Made by a program: the position numbers and the translations under genes. The notes under the pieces were generated by a model. It did no database searches. It was given only the letters and a program-made list of their open reading frames with translations, and had not been told where the DNA came from. A stretch of DNA of 18,908 nucleotides from Chloroflexota bacterium (GTDB lineage Bacteria; Chloroflexota; Limnocylindria; Limnocylindrales; CSP1-4). How positions within the stretch are numbered: the stretch's first letter is position 1; each line of letters begins with the position of its first letter. The DNA is taken from assembly GCA_003158495.1 (NCBI GenBank), contig PMJT01000129.1, forward strand, positions 1 to 18,908. The letters are read 5' to 3'. This document shows positions 8,222 through 14,902 of this stretch, in pieces.

Positions 8222-8971
8222 CTATTTAACCGTGAGGGTCCCGTCCGACACGATGTCTCCGTTGGCAGTGGTGAGTTTGAACTCGTAGACCCCTGCAGCC
8301 AGGCTGCTGAGATCGGCACTGGATTCAACGCAGTCGATGCCGTTGGCCTGGTCGTTGCTCAGAGTGCTGGTCGTGAGGACTGTTCCGTCCTTGATGACGG
8401 TCAGGGTCACGGTCTCGTTGGTTAGCCGCGACTTGTAGAAGAAGTTGGCATAAACCGGACTGCCGGCCGTCACCGTCGTGACCTGGTTTCCGAGCTGGCA
8501 GGTGGCCGCGCCGGATGCGGTCGGCGCGTCCGACGTGAAGATCACCTGGCCGCCGTGGTTGGGGCTGAGTACGGCCGCCGCCACGCCGAGGCCGAAGACC
8601 ACGATCAGCACGACAGCGACGGCGAGGACGATGCGCTTGACCATGCTGCTCTTGCCGGACGTCGCCGGCGCGGGGGCGCCCCAGGCCGGGGGCGGGGCGC
8701 CGTACGGTGCGGGCGGAGCACCGTATGGCGCCTGACCCATGTTGGGATCCGGCGGCGCGCCATAGGCGGGCGGCGGTACGGCCCATCCGGGTTGTTCGGG
8801 AGCTGATTGGGCCGGCTGCGCACCCCATGCGGCGGGGCTCGGTTGGGCCGGCGGGGGACTCCACGGCGAAGGCGGTGCTCCGTATCCGGGCTGTTCCGGG
8901 GTCGGCGGCGGACCCCATGCCGGCGGCGGTGCGGGCTCGCCGGGCTTCTGATCGGGGTTATTGGGGTCCAT
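8222..8971 (-). CDS. Proline-rich single-pass membrane protein with extracytoplasmic beta domain
   Basis: A 249-residue protein of unknown function. Residues 1-105 are low complexity, rich in Pro, Gly, Ala, Tyr and Trp, with repeated PYGAPP and WGAPP words, and probably disordered in the cytoplasm. A basic stop (SSMVKR) precedes one transmembrane helix at about 113-135. The outer 115 residues are Thr/Val-rich and predicted beta, like an Ig-type domain, with two cysteines (C158, C214) that could form a disulfide. There is no lipobox or cleavable signal peptide. This layout is common in Actinomycetota and Chloroflexota. ATG 8971 has GGGAGA seven bases upstream, within a short tandem repeat. Confidence 0.85.
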   Translation of the reverse strand: MDPNNPDQKPGEPAPPPAWGPPPTPEQPGYGAPPSPWSPPPAQPSPAAWGAQPAQSAPEQPGWAVPPPAYGAPPDPNMGQAPYGAPPAPYGAPPPAWGAPAPATSGKSSMVKRIVLAVAVVLIVVFGLGVAAAVLSPNHGGQVIFTSDAPTASGAATCQLGNQVTTVTAGSPVYANFFYKSRLTNETVTLTVIKDGTVLTTSTLSNDQANGIDCVESSADLSSLAAGVYEFKLTTANGDIVSDGTLTVK

Positions 8972-8980
8972 TCAGTCATC

Positions 8981-9020
8981 TCCCACTGCTGGATGTCCGG
9001 TCCCACTGCTGGATGTCTGG
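8981..9020. repeat. Two-copy 20-bp tandem repeat upstream of the proline-rich protein gene
   Basis: TCCCACTGCTGGATGTCCGG at 8981-9000 is followed directly by TCCCACTGCTGGATGTCTGG at 9001-9020, with one mismatch. Read on the minus strand, each copy ends in GCAGTGGGA, so the purine-rich ribosome-binding segment of the gene starting at 8971 is duplicated. It looks like a recent slippage duplication and could affect translation or promoter spacing. Confidence 0.9.
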
Positions 9021-9244
9021 ACAAGTATCGCTGCTTGAGCTCCCCGAGCCTAGCCCCCGGAGTGGGCTCGCACCGGTCGGTTCCGCTCGTCGGGCCCGCC
9101 ATTCGGGTATGCCGGGACCGCGAACTGCGACGGAACGGCGCGGGAGGGACGCTCGACCCGAGTCGTGCTAGCGTCAGAGCCCACAGGATCGGGGCCGCGG
9201 CCCGCGGGTCCAACACCCTCCATCGCTCGAACCAGGAGCCGGCC

Positions 9245-10198
9245 ATGGCGCCTTTCTTCAGCTACCACATGCCGAACTACACGTTTCGCGGCACGCCCGA
9301 TGTCGATCTCTTTGACCAGACGATCGCTTTGGCCCAGGCGGCCGAGAAGTCCGGGTTCGACATGGTCACCGTCATGGACCACTTCTACCAGATCGGGGTC
9401 GTGGGTCCGGAAGAGGAGCCGATGCTCGAGGCCTACACGACCCTCGGCGCCCTGGCCATGAAGACGAACCGGGTACTGCTCGGCACGATGGTCACGGGCG
9501 TGACCTACCGCAACCCGGCCATGCTCGCCAAGATCGTGACCACGCTCGACGTGATCTCCAAAGGCCGCGCAGTACTGGGCATCGGCGCGGCCTGGAACGA
9601 ATCCGAGCACGCCGGCTACGGCATCGAATTCCCGCCCATCGGACGGCGCGAGGACCGGCTGGAGGAAGCGCTGACGATCGCCCGGGCGATGTTTACCGAG
9701 GAACGGCCGAGCTTCGAAGGTACCTTCTACCGGATCGACCGGGCCCTCAACCGGCCGCGGCCGGTACAGCCGCGCGGACCGAAGATCCTTATCGGCGGGT
9801 CCGGCGAGAAGCGGACCCTCAAGCTCGCGGCCAGGTTCGCGGACATGACCAACTGGTTCGGCACGCTTGATGAGGCGGCCCCGAAGCTTGCCATCCTGGA
9901 TCGCCACTGCGAATCCGTGGGCCGCGATCCGGCCGAGATCCTGCGCACCGTCTCGGTGCCGGTCGTCCTGGTGGATTCGGAGCGCGACAAGGCCGCCACG
10001 CTGGCGTCGCTGCCCGAGGATCGCCGCGGCGGCCTGCAGGCGCTTACGGTCGACGAAGGCGTCGACTTCCTGCATCGATACATGGACGCCGGCTTTGGCG
10101 GCTTCGTCTTCAGGAACGTGACCACTCGGACACCGGACGACATCGCGCGAATCGGCCGGCTGATTTCGACGATGCGCGCGGCGGAGGTTCCGGCATGA
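9245..10198 (+). CDS. F420-type luciferase-like (LLM class) oxidoreductase
   Basis: A 317-residue TIM-barrel flavin/deazaflavin oxidoreductase of the bacterial luciferase superfamily. Family-typical blocks are visible: AQAAEKSGFDMVTVMDHFYQ (31-50), TMVTGVTYRNPAMLAKIVTT (81-100), LDVISKGRAVLGIGAAWNE (101-119), and RPVQPRGPKILIGGSGEKR later. From memory the pattern matches the Rv1855c-like subgroup, predicted to use coenzyme F420; the cofactor is inferred, not shown. The frame is open from 8807, but ATG 9245 with AGGAG six bases upstream is clearly the start, because the earlier residues are Arg-rich shadow sequence. The stop overlaps the msrB start by 4 bp (ATGA), so the two genes form a coupled pair. 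Confidence 0.92.
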   Translation: MAPFFSYHMPNYTFRGTPDVDLFDQTIALAQAAEKSGFDMVTVMDHFYQIGVVGPEEEPMLEAYTTLGALAMKTNRVLLGTMVTGVTYRNPAMLAKIVTTLDVISKGRAVLGIGAAWNESEHAGYGIEFPPIGRREDRLEEALTIARAMFTEERPSFEGTFYRIDRALNRPRPVQPRGPKILIGGSGEKRTLKLAARFADMTNWFGTLDEAAPKLAILDRHCESVGRDPAEILRTVSVPVVLVDSERDKAATLASLPEDRRGGLQALTVDEGVDFLHRYMDAGFGGFVFRNVTTRTPDDIARIGRLISTMRAAEVPA

Positions 10199-10593
10199 CC
10201 GGCAAAGTAGACGTCGACGATCTCAAGAAGCGGCTCACGCCCCTCCAGTACTCGGTGACCCAGGAGGCTGCAACGGAAAGGCCCTTCACCGGCGCCTACT
10301 GGGACAACCACGAGTCCGGCTCGTACCGCTGTGTCGTGTGTGGAGAGACGCTGTTCGAGTCGCAGGTGAAATACGACTCACGGAGCGGTTGGCCGAGCTT
10401 CTACGATGTGGCCGACAAGTCGAAGGTCATCACCCGCGCGGACAACGCCCTGGGGATGCGACGCACCGAGGTCGTGTGCGCCAAATGCGGTGCGCACCTC
10501 GGCCATCTCTTCGATGACGGTCCAAATCCCACGGGCCTTCGATACTGCATCAACTCCGCCTCGCTCGACTTCGACAAGAGGCCGGGGGAGTAG
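10195..10593 (+). CDS. msrB: Peptide-methionine (R)-S-oxide reductase MsrB
   Basis: A 132-residue enzyme that reduces methionine-R-sulfoxide in oxidised proteins using thioredoxin-type electrons. It has two zinc-binding CxxC pairs (C46/C49 in CVVCG and C95/C98 in CAKCG), the GWPSF block at 65-69, HLGHLFDDGP at 101-110, and the catalytic cysteine C118 in RYCINSASL. Length and motif order are normal. No cysteine sits in the usual resolving position just before GWPSF, as in many zinc-type MsrB proteins. It is translationally coupled to the F420-type oxidoreductase, suggesting a shared role in redox stress. It ends 15 bp from the convergent marR gene. Confidence 0.97.
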   Translation: MTGKVDVDDLKKRLTPLQYSVTQEAATERPFTGAYWDNHESGSYRCVVCGETLFESQVKYDSRSGWPSFYDVADKSKVITRADNALGMRRTEVVCAKCGAHLGHLFDDGPNPTGLRYCINSASLDFDKRPGE

Positions 10594-10608
10594 CGGTAAG
10601 ACCGCGCG

Positions 10609-11739
10609 TCAGCGGGCCACGACCAGGATCTTGTTTGCGCCGCCGCCCACTTCGATCTCGTACCGATCGGTGGCGGAGTCGGCGCCCTGGGTCTGGAGCG
10701 AGATTGAGCCCGCGGCCTTGATCACCTCGCCGTCGACTACGACCTCGCTGACCCCGCCCTGGATCGTGAGCCCGGCGGCGACGCCTCGCGGTCGCTCGAT
10801 AGAGACGCGGTTGATGCCGCCTGCGATCCGGATCGGAACTACGCCCTGGGGCCGGCCAAGCTGGAGCTCCAGCTTGCTCGCGCCGCCCTTGAGGTCGAAG
10901 GACTCGAGGCGGAGCAAACGCATGTCCGCCGACCACCGCGAAACGCCGCCCCGCAACTCGATCGACCATGGGATGGCGCAGTTGAGCGCGATTTCACCGG
11001 TGTCCTTCTGCCAGTGGGCCGAGGCTTCGATGTGCTGCCCGGCGACCTGCGCTCGCCAATCGAACCAGCCGAAGCGCGGATAGGCCACGGTGACGACACC
11101 GCCGCGGACGCGCATTCGCGGCACGGGCCCGGCGAACTTGGCCTTGTACAGCTCCGTCAGCGTCGGATCGCCACGGACGTTGATCTTCGGCGCGCCCGAC
11201 AGGAAGACCAGGCTGCCGCGCGTAACGCCACCCACCGGCGCCGCGTAGCTGCCGCCGGCGTCGGCTTCCTCGCTGGGAGCGCGCATGCGAACGGTCTCGG
11301 CGCGGGCCACTTCACTGCTGCGGTCCAGGAAGTCCGCGAGCAGGCCGAGCTGCTCATCGTTGTAGCGGGCGACTACTTCCATCTGTGCCTTCGCGATCGG
11401 GCCATGGATTGCCGCGAACTTGGCGGCGAGCCCGGCCGCCGGCTCCACGAGAACGCGGCGGCGGTCAGTTGGGTCCGGGACGCGCTTCACGTAGCCGGCC
11501 TGTTCGAGCCGATCGACCATCCGGGTCGCCGAGCCGGTGGTCAGACCGGTCAGTTCGGCCAGCCGTCCGACCGTGGCACGGCCCTCTTCCCCGAGCATCT
11601 CCAGGCACTCCACGTCCGTACTCGCCAGCCCCATCCTCTCCGCGACCGCCGTGCTGAACAGCACTGCCTGAGCGCTCTCCCGCCGAACCGCGCGGAGTAC
11701 CGCGGCTATCAGTTCTCGTCGTGAAACGTCGCTTGACAT
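10609..11739 (-). CDS. MarR-type regulator fused to a repetitive beta (toastrack-like) domain
   Basis: A 376-residue protein. Residues 1-150 are a MarR winged helix: LGEEGRATVGRLAELTGLTT, then GSATRMVDRLEQAGYVKR (recognition helix) and DPTDRRR (the wing). A linker at about 150-175 leads to 200 residues of short beta strands with GG turns about every 21 residues (R/K/A/QGG at 263, 284, 306 and 327, and GGG at 365), for example ELRGGVSRWSA, LKGGASKLELQL and IQGGVSEVVVDGE. This resembles the toastrack or LiaF-type C-terminal fold of envelope-stress proteins, which is an inference. Typical MarR proteins are about 150 residues. ATG 11739 follows AGGG; the frame stays open upstream to 13623 but only as antisense of drrAB. 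It is divergent from the DrrAB-type exporter and probably regulates it. Confidence 0.85.
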   Translation of the reverse strand: MSSDVSRRELIAAVLRAVRRESAQAVLFSTAVAERMGLASTDVECLEMLGEEGRATVGRLAELTGLTTGSATRMVDRLEQAGYVKRVPDPTDRRRVLVEPAAGLAAKFAAIHGPIAKAQMEVVARYNDEQLGLLADFLDRSSEVARAETVRMRAPSEEADAGGSYAAPVGGVTRGSLVFLSGAPKINVRGDPTLTELYKAKFAGPVPRMRVRGGVVTVAYPRFGWFDWRAQVAGQHIEASAHWQKDTGEIALNCAIPWSIELRGGVSRWSADMRLLRLESFDLKGGASKLELQLGRPQGVVPIRIAGGINRVSIERPRGVAAGLTIQGGVSEVVVDGEVIKAAGSISLQTQGADSATDRYEIEVGGGANKILVVAR

Positions 11740-11759
11740 CGTTCGTCTGCCCTGGCTAT

Positions 11760-11778
11760 TCTCTGCGCTGCGCAGAGA
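11760..11778. promoter_or_regulatory. Perfect 19-bp palindrome, likely MarR operator
   Basis: TCTCTGCGCTGCGCAGAGA has 9-bp arms around one central base and lies 20 bp before the marR start. It sits immediately downstream of the marR -10 (TATGAT on the minus strand, 11785-11780). A related partial copy, GCGCAGC, occurs at 11786-11792. Size, symmetry and position fit a MarR dimer site that blocks its own promoter and probably the divergent exporter promoter. Confidence 0.8.
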
Positions 11779-11807
11779 TATCATAGCGCAGCAAAGTAGC
11801 CACGCAA
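11779..11807 (-). promoter_or_regulatory. Candidate marR promoter sharing its -10 region with a divergent promoter
   Basis: On the minus strand, TTGCGT (11807-11802), a 16-bp spacer and TATGAT (11785-11780) form a plausible promoter for marR, with a good -10 and a weak -35. The same bases read on the plus strand give TATCAT (11779-11784), five of six matches to a -10, which could serve drrAB. Its -35 would lie under or beside the palindrome and is poor. Back-to-back -10 boxes would let one operator control both genes. Confidence 0.5.
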
Positions 11808-11889
11808 GTGGCGGGTTCCGAACCGGGCGATCGATCGGTGAAATCGACATCGATGCACCGGTGGGCACGGTCGGCCGGGCAAGCGGCCG
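11799..11889 (+). promoter_or_regulatory. Hairpin-rich leader before the DrrAB-type operon
   Basis: Three short perfect hairpins follow one another: GCCAC-GCAA-GTGGC (11799-11812, closed by a GNRA tetraloop), GGTTC-C-GAACC (11814-11824; its one-base spacer is too short for an RNA loop without opening inner pairs), and CGGCCG-6 nt-CGGCCG (11872-11889). If transcription starts near 11791, all but the start of the first would be in the 5' untranslated leader of drrAB. Such hairpins arise often in GC-rich DNA, so a regulatory role is only a possibility. No T tract marks a classical attenuator. Confidence 0.35.
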
Positions 11890-11929
11890 GCGATCGACGG
11901 AACCGGCATCGAAGGCAGAAGGAAGATAG

Positions 11930-12013
11930 ATGGACTTCACGACAACCAAGTTTGACATCGCCGGATCGGGACCGCGTGGCGCGATGACCGGCCGCGAAGG
12001 AGCGGCTCGATGA
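11930..12013 (+). CDS. 27-codon leader ORF overlapping the drrA start
   Basis: ATG 11930 is preceded by AGAAGGAAG with good spacing, and the frame runs 27 codons to TGA 12011-12013, overlapping the drrA ATG as ATGA. The peptide begins MDFTTTKFDIAGSG and ends REGAAR. It has no recognisable domain. Its internal AAGGAG (11997-12002) serves as the drrA ribosome binding site. It could be a translational coupling or sensing leader peptide, or a chance frame; the strong Shine-Dalgarno sequence and exact stop-start overlap favour a real ORF. Confidence 0.5.
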   Translation: MDFTTTKFDIAGSGPRGAMTGREGAAR

Positions 12014-12981
12014 CAACCCACAACGTCGAGCCGATCCTCGAGACCGCCGGCCTGCGGCGGACGTTCTCGGGGCGCGGCGGTGCGGTGGAAGCGGTCGCGG
12101 GCGTGGACCTCAGGGTCGCGGCCGGCGACATCTTCGGCTTCCTCGGGCCAAACGGCGCGGGCAAGACGACCACGCTCCGCATTCTCGCCACGCTGCTCCC
12201 GCCCACGGCTGGCACCGCGCGCGTGGCCGGGTTCGACGTCGCCCGCCAGGCGCGCGAAGTCAGGACGCGGATCGGGTACGTGGCCCAGTCCGGTGGCTCC
12301 TATCGCGAGTCGACCGGGCGGGAGGAACTGGTAATCCAGGGCCGCCTCTTCGGCATGAGCAAGGCCGATGCCGGTCGCCGCGCCGTCGAGATCCTCGAAG
12401 CGCTGGACCTCAGCGATGCCGGAGATCGCACCTGCAAGACATACTCGGGCGGAATGCGACGGCGCCTCAACATCGGGATTGGCATGGTGCACCGGCCGGC
12501 GCTGCTCTTCCTGGACGAGCCGACGACGGGCCTCGACCCGCAAGCCCGGGCCCGGTTGTGGGAGGAGATCAAGAAGCTCCGCGAGACCGGCACGACGGTC
12601 TTCCTCACGACCCACTACCTCGAAGAAGCGGACGCCCTGTGCGATTGCCTGGCGATCATCGACCACGGCAGAATCGTGGCCGAGGGCTCTCCGGACGAAC
12701 TCAAGCGCGAGATCGCGGGCGACGTCGTGACCGTCGGCGTCAACGGCCACGGCGACCGAGTAGTGGCCCTGATGGCCGCTCAAACGTTCGTCCGTGAAGC
12801 CGGCATCGAGGATGGCCTCGTCCGGCTCTATGTGGACAAGGGCGAGGAGGCCGTGCCGCAGATCCTGCGGCTGCTCGACAGCCACGGCATGGCGCCATCC
12901 ACGATGAACCTCCACCGGCCGAGTCTGGACGACGTGTTCCTCAAGAAGACCGGCCGATCGCTGCGCGAAACAGCGGCTTAG
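12010..12981 (+). CDS. DrrA-like ABC transporter ATP-binding protein
   Basis: A 323-residue ATPase that would power the membrane partner encoded next. It has Walker A GPNGAGKTT (46-54), a Q-loop at YVAQSGG (90-96), signature YSGGMRRRLNIG (145-156), Walker B LLFLDEP (165-171, catalytic E170), a D-loop at GLDP, and an H-loop histidine H202 in TTHYLEEA. The 110-residue extension after the ATPase core, with the late SLDDVFLKKTGR motif, is characteristic of the daunorubicin-resistance DrrA subfamily. ATG 12010 has AAGGAG seven bases upstream. It is 18 bp from the permease gene and divergent from the MarR fusion. A drug-export role is inferred from the family; the substrate is unknown. Confidence 0.93.
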   Translation: MTTHNVEPILETAGLRRTFSGRGGAVEAVAGVDLRVAAGDIFGFLGPNGAGKTTTLRILATLLPPTAGTARVAGFDVARQAREVRTRIGYVAQSGGSYRESTGREELVIQGRLFGMSKADAGRRAVEILEALDLSDAGDRTCKTYSGGMRRRLNIGIGMVHRPALLFLDEPTTGLDPQARARLWEEIKKLRETGTTVFLTTHYLEEADALCDCLAIIDHGRIVAEGSPDELKREIAGDVVTVGVNGHGDRVVALMAAQTFVREAGIEDGLVRLYVDKGEEAVPQILRLLDSHGMAPSTMNLHRPSLDDVFLKKTGRSLRETAA

Positions 12982-12999
12982 GGCCAGGAGAAAGCCAAG

Positions 13000-13761
13000 A
13001 TGCGAGTATTCCGAGACACCTGGCTCATCTTCGAGCGATCCATCGTTCTGAGCCTGCGCAATCCGGTCTGGGTGATCATGGGTATCCTCCAGCCGATCCT
13101 CTACCTGCTGCTGTTCGGGCCGCTGCTGACCAACATCGCGAAGATGCCGGGCTTCCCGCCCGGCGGCGCGTTCAATGTATTCGTGCCGGGGCTGCTGGTA
13201 ATGACCGCGCTCTTCGGCTCCGCCTTCGTGGGCTTTGGGCTGTGCGACGAGATGCGCGAAGGCGTCGTCGAGCGCATGACCGTAACCCCGATGAGCCGCG
13301 TGGCGATGCTCGTCGGCCGATCGCTTCGAGACGTAGTCCTCCTGGTCGGCCAGGGCCTGATCATCGTGATCCTGGCCGTCCCTTTCGGCCTCGAGATCAA
13401 CCTCGGCGGTGTGGCCGTGGCATTCCTGATGCTGGCCTTGATCGGGATAATGATGTCGCCGATCTCGTACACGCTGGCCCTCGTGCTCAAGAGCGAGGAC
13501 GCCCTGGCGCCCGTCGTCAACGGCATCTCGCTGCCGCTCTTGCTCCTCTCCGGCGTGATGCTTCCGATGTCGCTGGCACCGGACTGGCTGCAGACGGTGG
13601 CGAAGTTCAACCCTCTCTACCATGCGGTTGCCGCGATTCGGTCCCTCTTCAACGCCAGCTACGGCGACTCCGAGATTGTCCTGGGAGTGGCCCTGCTCGT
13701 CGTCCTGTCCGTGATCACGATCCGGCTGGGGGCCCGCTCATTCAGTCGAGCCGGGGCCTGA
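13000..13761 (+). CDS. DrrB-like ABC-2 type transporter permease
   Basis: A 253-residue membrane partner of the preceding ATPase. About six transmembrane helices are visible: residues about 23-45, 60-80, 108-128, 135-160, 170-190 and 228-248. The conserved ABC-2 stretch FGLCDEMREGVVERMTVTPM (about 79-98) forms the coupling region that contacts the ATPase, and the FNPLYH motif precedes the last helix. Length matches DrrB proteins. ATG 13000 has AGGAG nine bases upstream and follows the ATPase stop by 18 bp, so the two are one operon. Two ATPases and two permeases would assemble as the exporter. Confidence 0.93.
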   Translation: MRVFRDTWLIFERSIVLSLRNPVWVIMGILQPILYLLLFGPLLTNIAKMPGFPPGGAFNVFVPGLLVMTALFGSAFVGFGLCDEMREGVVERMTVTPMSRVAMLVGRSLRDVVLLVGQGLIIVILAVPFGLEINLGGVAVAFLMLALIGIMMSPISYTLALVLKSEDALAPVVNGISLPLLLLSGVMLPMSLAPDWLQTVAKFNPLYHAVAAIRSLFNASYGDSEIVLGVALLVVLSVITIRLGARSFSRAGA

Positions 13762-13783
13762 CGCTCCGACCAACCTGTTTCCT

Positions 13784-13820
13784 ACCGGCGCGGACTCGTC
13801 GTTCGCGCCGGTTTCGTTCT
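13784..13820 (+). terminator. Likely intrinsic terminator of the DrrAB-type operon
   Basis: The arms ACCGGCGCG (13784-13792) and CGCGCCGGT (13804-13812) are perfectly complementary around an 11-base loop and are followed by TTCGTTCT. The stem begins 22 bp after the permease stop. The T tract is short and interrupted, so termination may be partial. Confidence 0.65.
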
Positions 13821-13906
13821 GGGCTGTTGCGCCCTCGGATTACGCCCACCCAGGTGCGTGCGTCTGCCATGATGCTTGCGGCAGATCCAACGACTTGAGG
13901 CGGACC

Positions 13907-14767
13907 ATGGCGACTCCAACGAAGGTGACTGGGACTCCGCCGCAGGAGGCCCGGAAGACTCTGGCGACGTCGGGCGAACTGTCCCCGGACGCGCCCCTTC
14001 TCTACCTCCGCGAGTGGTTGGCGGCTGGCCCGGCATGGGGGCGAGTCCTCATCGTTCACGGTATCGGCGAGCACAGCGGCCGATACGAAAGGACTGGCCG
14101 ACTCCTATCCAAGGCGGGCCTCGACGTGCAGGCGTTCGACCTTCGCGGTCACGGACTGTCGGGCGGACGGCGTGTCTACGTTCGAAGGTGGTCCGACTAC
14201 CTCGACGACGTGGAAGGCCGCCTGGCGGCACTGCGCCGGCCCGGCTTGCCGACGGTGCTGTTCGGGCATTCGATGGGCGCGCTCATCTCCCTGACCTACG
14301 CCTGTTCCAACCGACCCACGCCCGATCTCATGGTTCTCAGCGCCCCGCCCCTCAAGGCCACTGTGCCGGGCTGGCAGCGCTTGCTCGCCCCGGCGCTGAG
14401 CCGCGTAGTCCCAAACATGGTCCTGGCCAACCCGATCGCCGGCGAACAGCTGGCTGCCGATCCCAACGTCGCCGCCGCCTACTTCTCCGACCCGCTCGTC
14501 CAGCCGCGCTCCACCGCCCGACTCGGCGCAGAGTTGTTCTGGGCGATGAAGCGGGTTCCGGTCGAACTCGGCCGGCTCCGCATCCCCACTCTCGTGATCC
14601 ACGGCGGCGACGACACTCTCGTGCCCACTGCGGGGAGCGAGCCGCTGGCCGCGGTGCCTGGAGTCGATCGGCGAGTGCTGCCCAAACTGCGTCACGAGAC
14701 GTTGAACGAACCCGAGGGCCCCGAGGTCGTGGCCGGAATAGTGCTGTGGCTGCGCGCCCACGTCTAG
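13907..14767 (+). CDS. Alpha/beta hydrolase, monoglyceride lipase/lysophospholipase type
   Basis: A 286-residue serine hydrolase of the S33-like (Hydrolase_4) group, expected to cleave monoacylglycerols, lysophospholipids or related esters. The oxyanion block HGIGEHSGRY comes early, followed by FDLRGHGLSGG. The nucleophile elbow is GHSMG with S122, the acid is D235 or D236 in HGGDDTLVP, and the histidine is H263 in RHETLNEPE. The catalytic triad is complete. There is no signal peptide, so it should be cytosolic or membrane-peripheral. ATG 13907 with GAGGCGG upstream is preferred over an in-frame TTG at 13895. It is separated from the DrrAB-type operon by a terminator and is probably transcribed alone. 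Confidence 0.92.
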   Translation: MATPTKVTGTPPQEARKTLATSGELSPDAPLLYLREWLAAGPAWGRVLIVHGIGEHSGRYERTGRLLSKAGLDVQAFDLRGHGLSGGRRVYVRRWSDYLDDVEGRLAALRRPGLPTVLFGHSMGALISLTYACSNRPTPDLMVLSAPPLKATVPGWQRLLAPALSRVVPNMVLANPIAGEQLAADPNVAAAYFSDPLVQPRSTARLGAELFWAMKRVPVELGRLRIPTLVIHGGDDTLVPTAGSEPLAAVPGVDRRVLPKLRHETLNEPEGPEVVAGIVLWLRAHV

Positions 14768-14902
14768 CCGGCTCGCGTCGAGCTGCGGCGGAACGGCCGA
14801 CCCGAACGGCCGATGGTGGGGTGTGGTACCGGTGTCGGCACGTCGCCCGAAGCAAGTCCGATTGCCATCGCCGCGAAAGCTTCCGTCTGGCAACATAGGA
14901 TC

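Noticed and set aside
8807..9244. N-terminal extension of the F420-type oxidoreductase
   Set aside because: The residues are Arg-rich and overlap the promoter and coding region of the opposite gene; ATG 9245 has a proper ribosome binding site and family N-terminus.
11952..11957. TTGACA on the plus strand as a drrA -35 box
   Set aside because: The sequence 17 bases downstream is GC-rich with no -10-like hexamer, and the hexamer lies inside the leader ORF.
10609..13623. Single 1004-residue minus-strand ORF
   Set aside because: The part above 11739 is antisense to drrA and drrB, full of Arg/His/Asp/Glu shadow sequence. Only the last 376 residues, from ATG 11739, form the MarR fusion protein.
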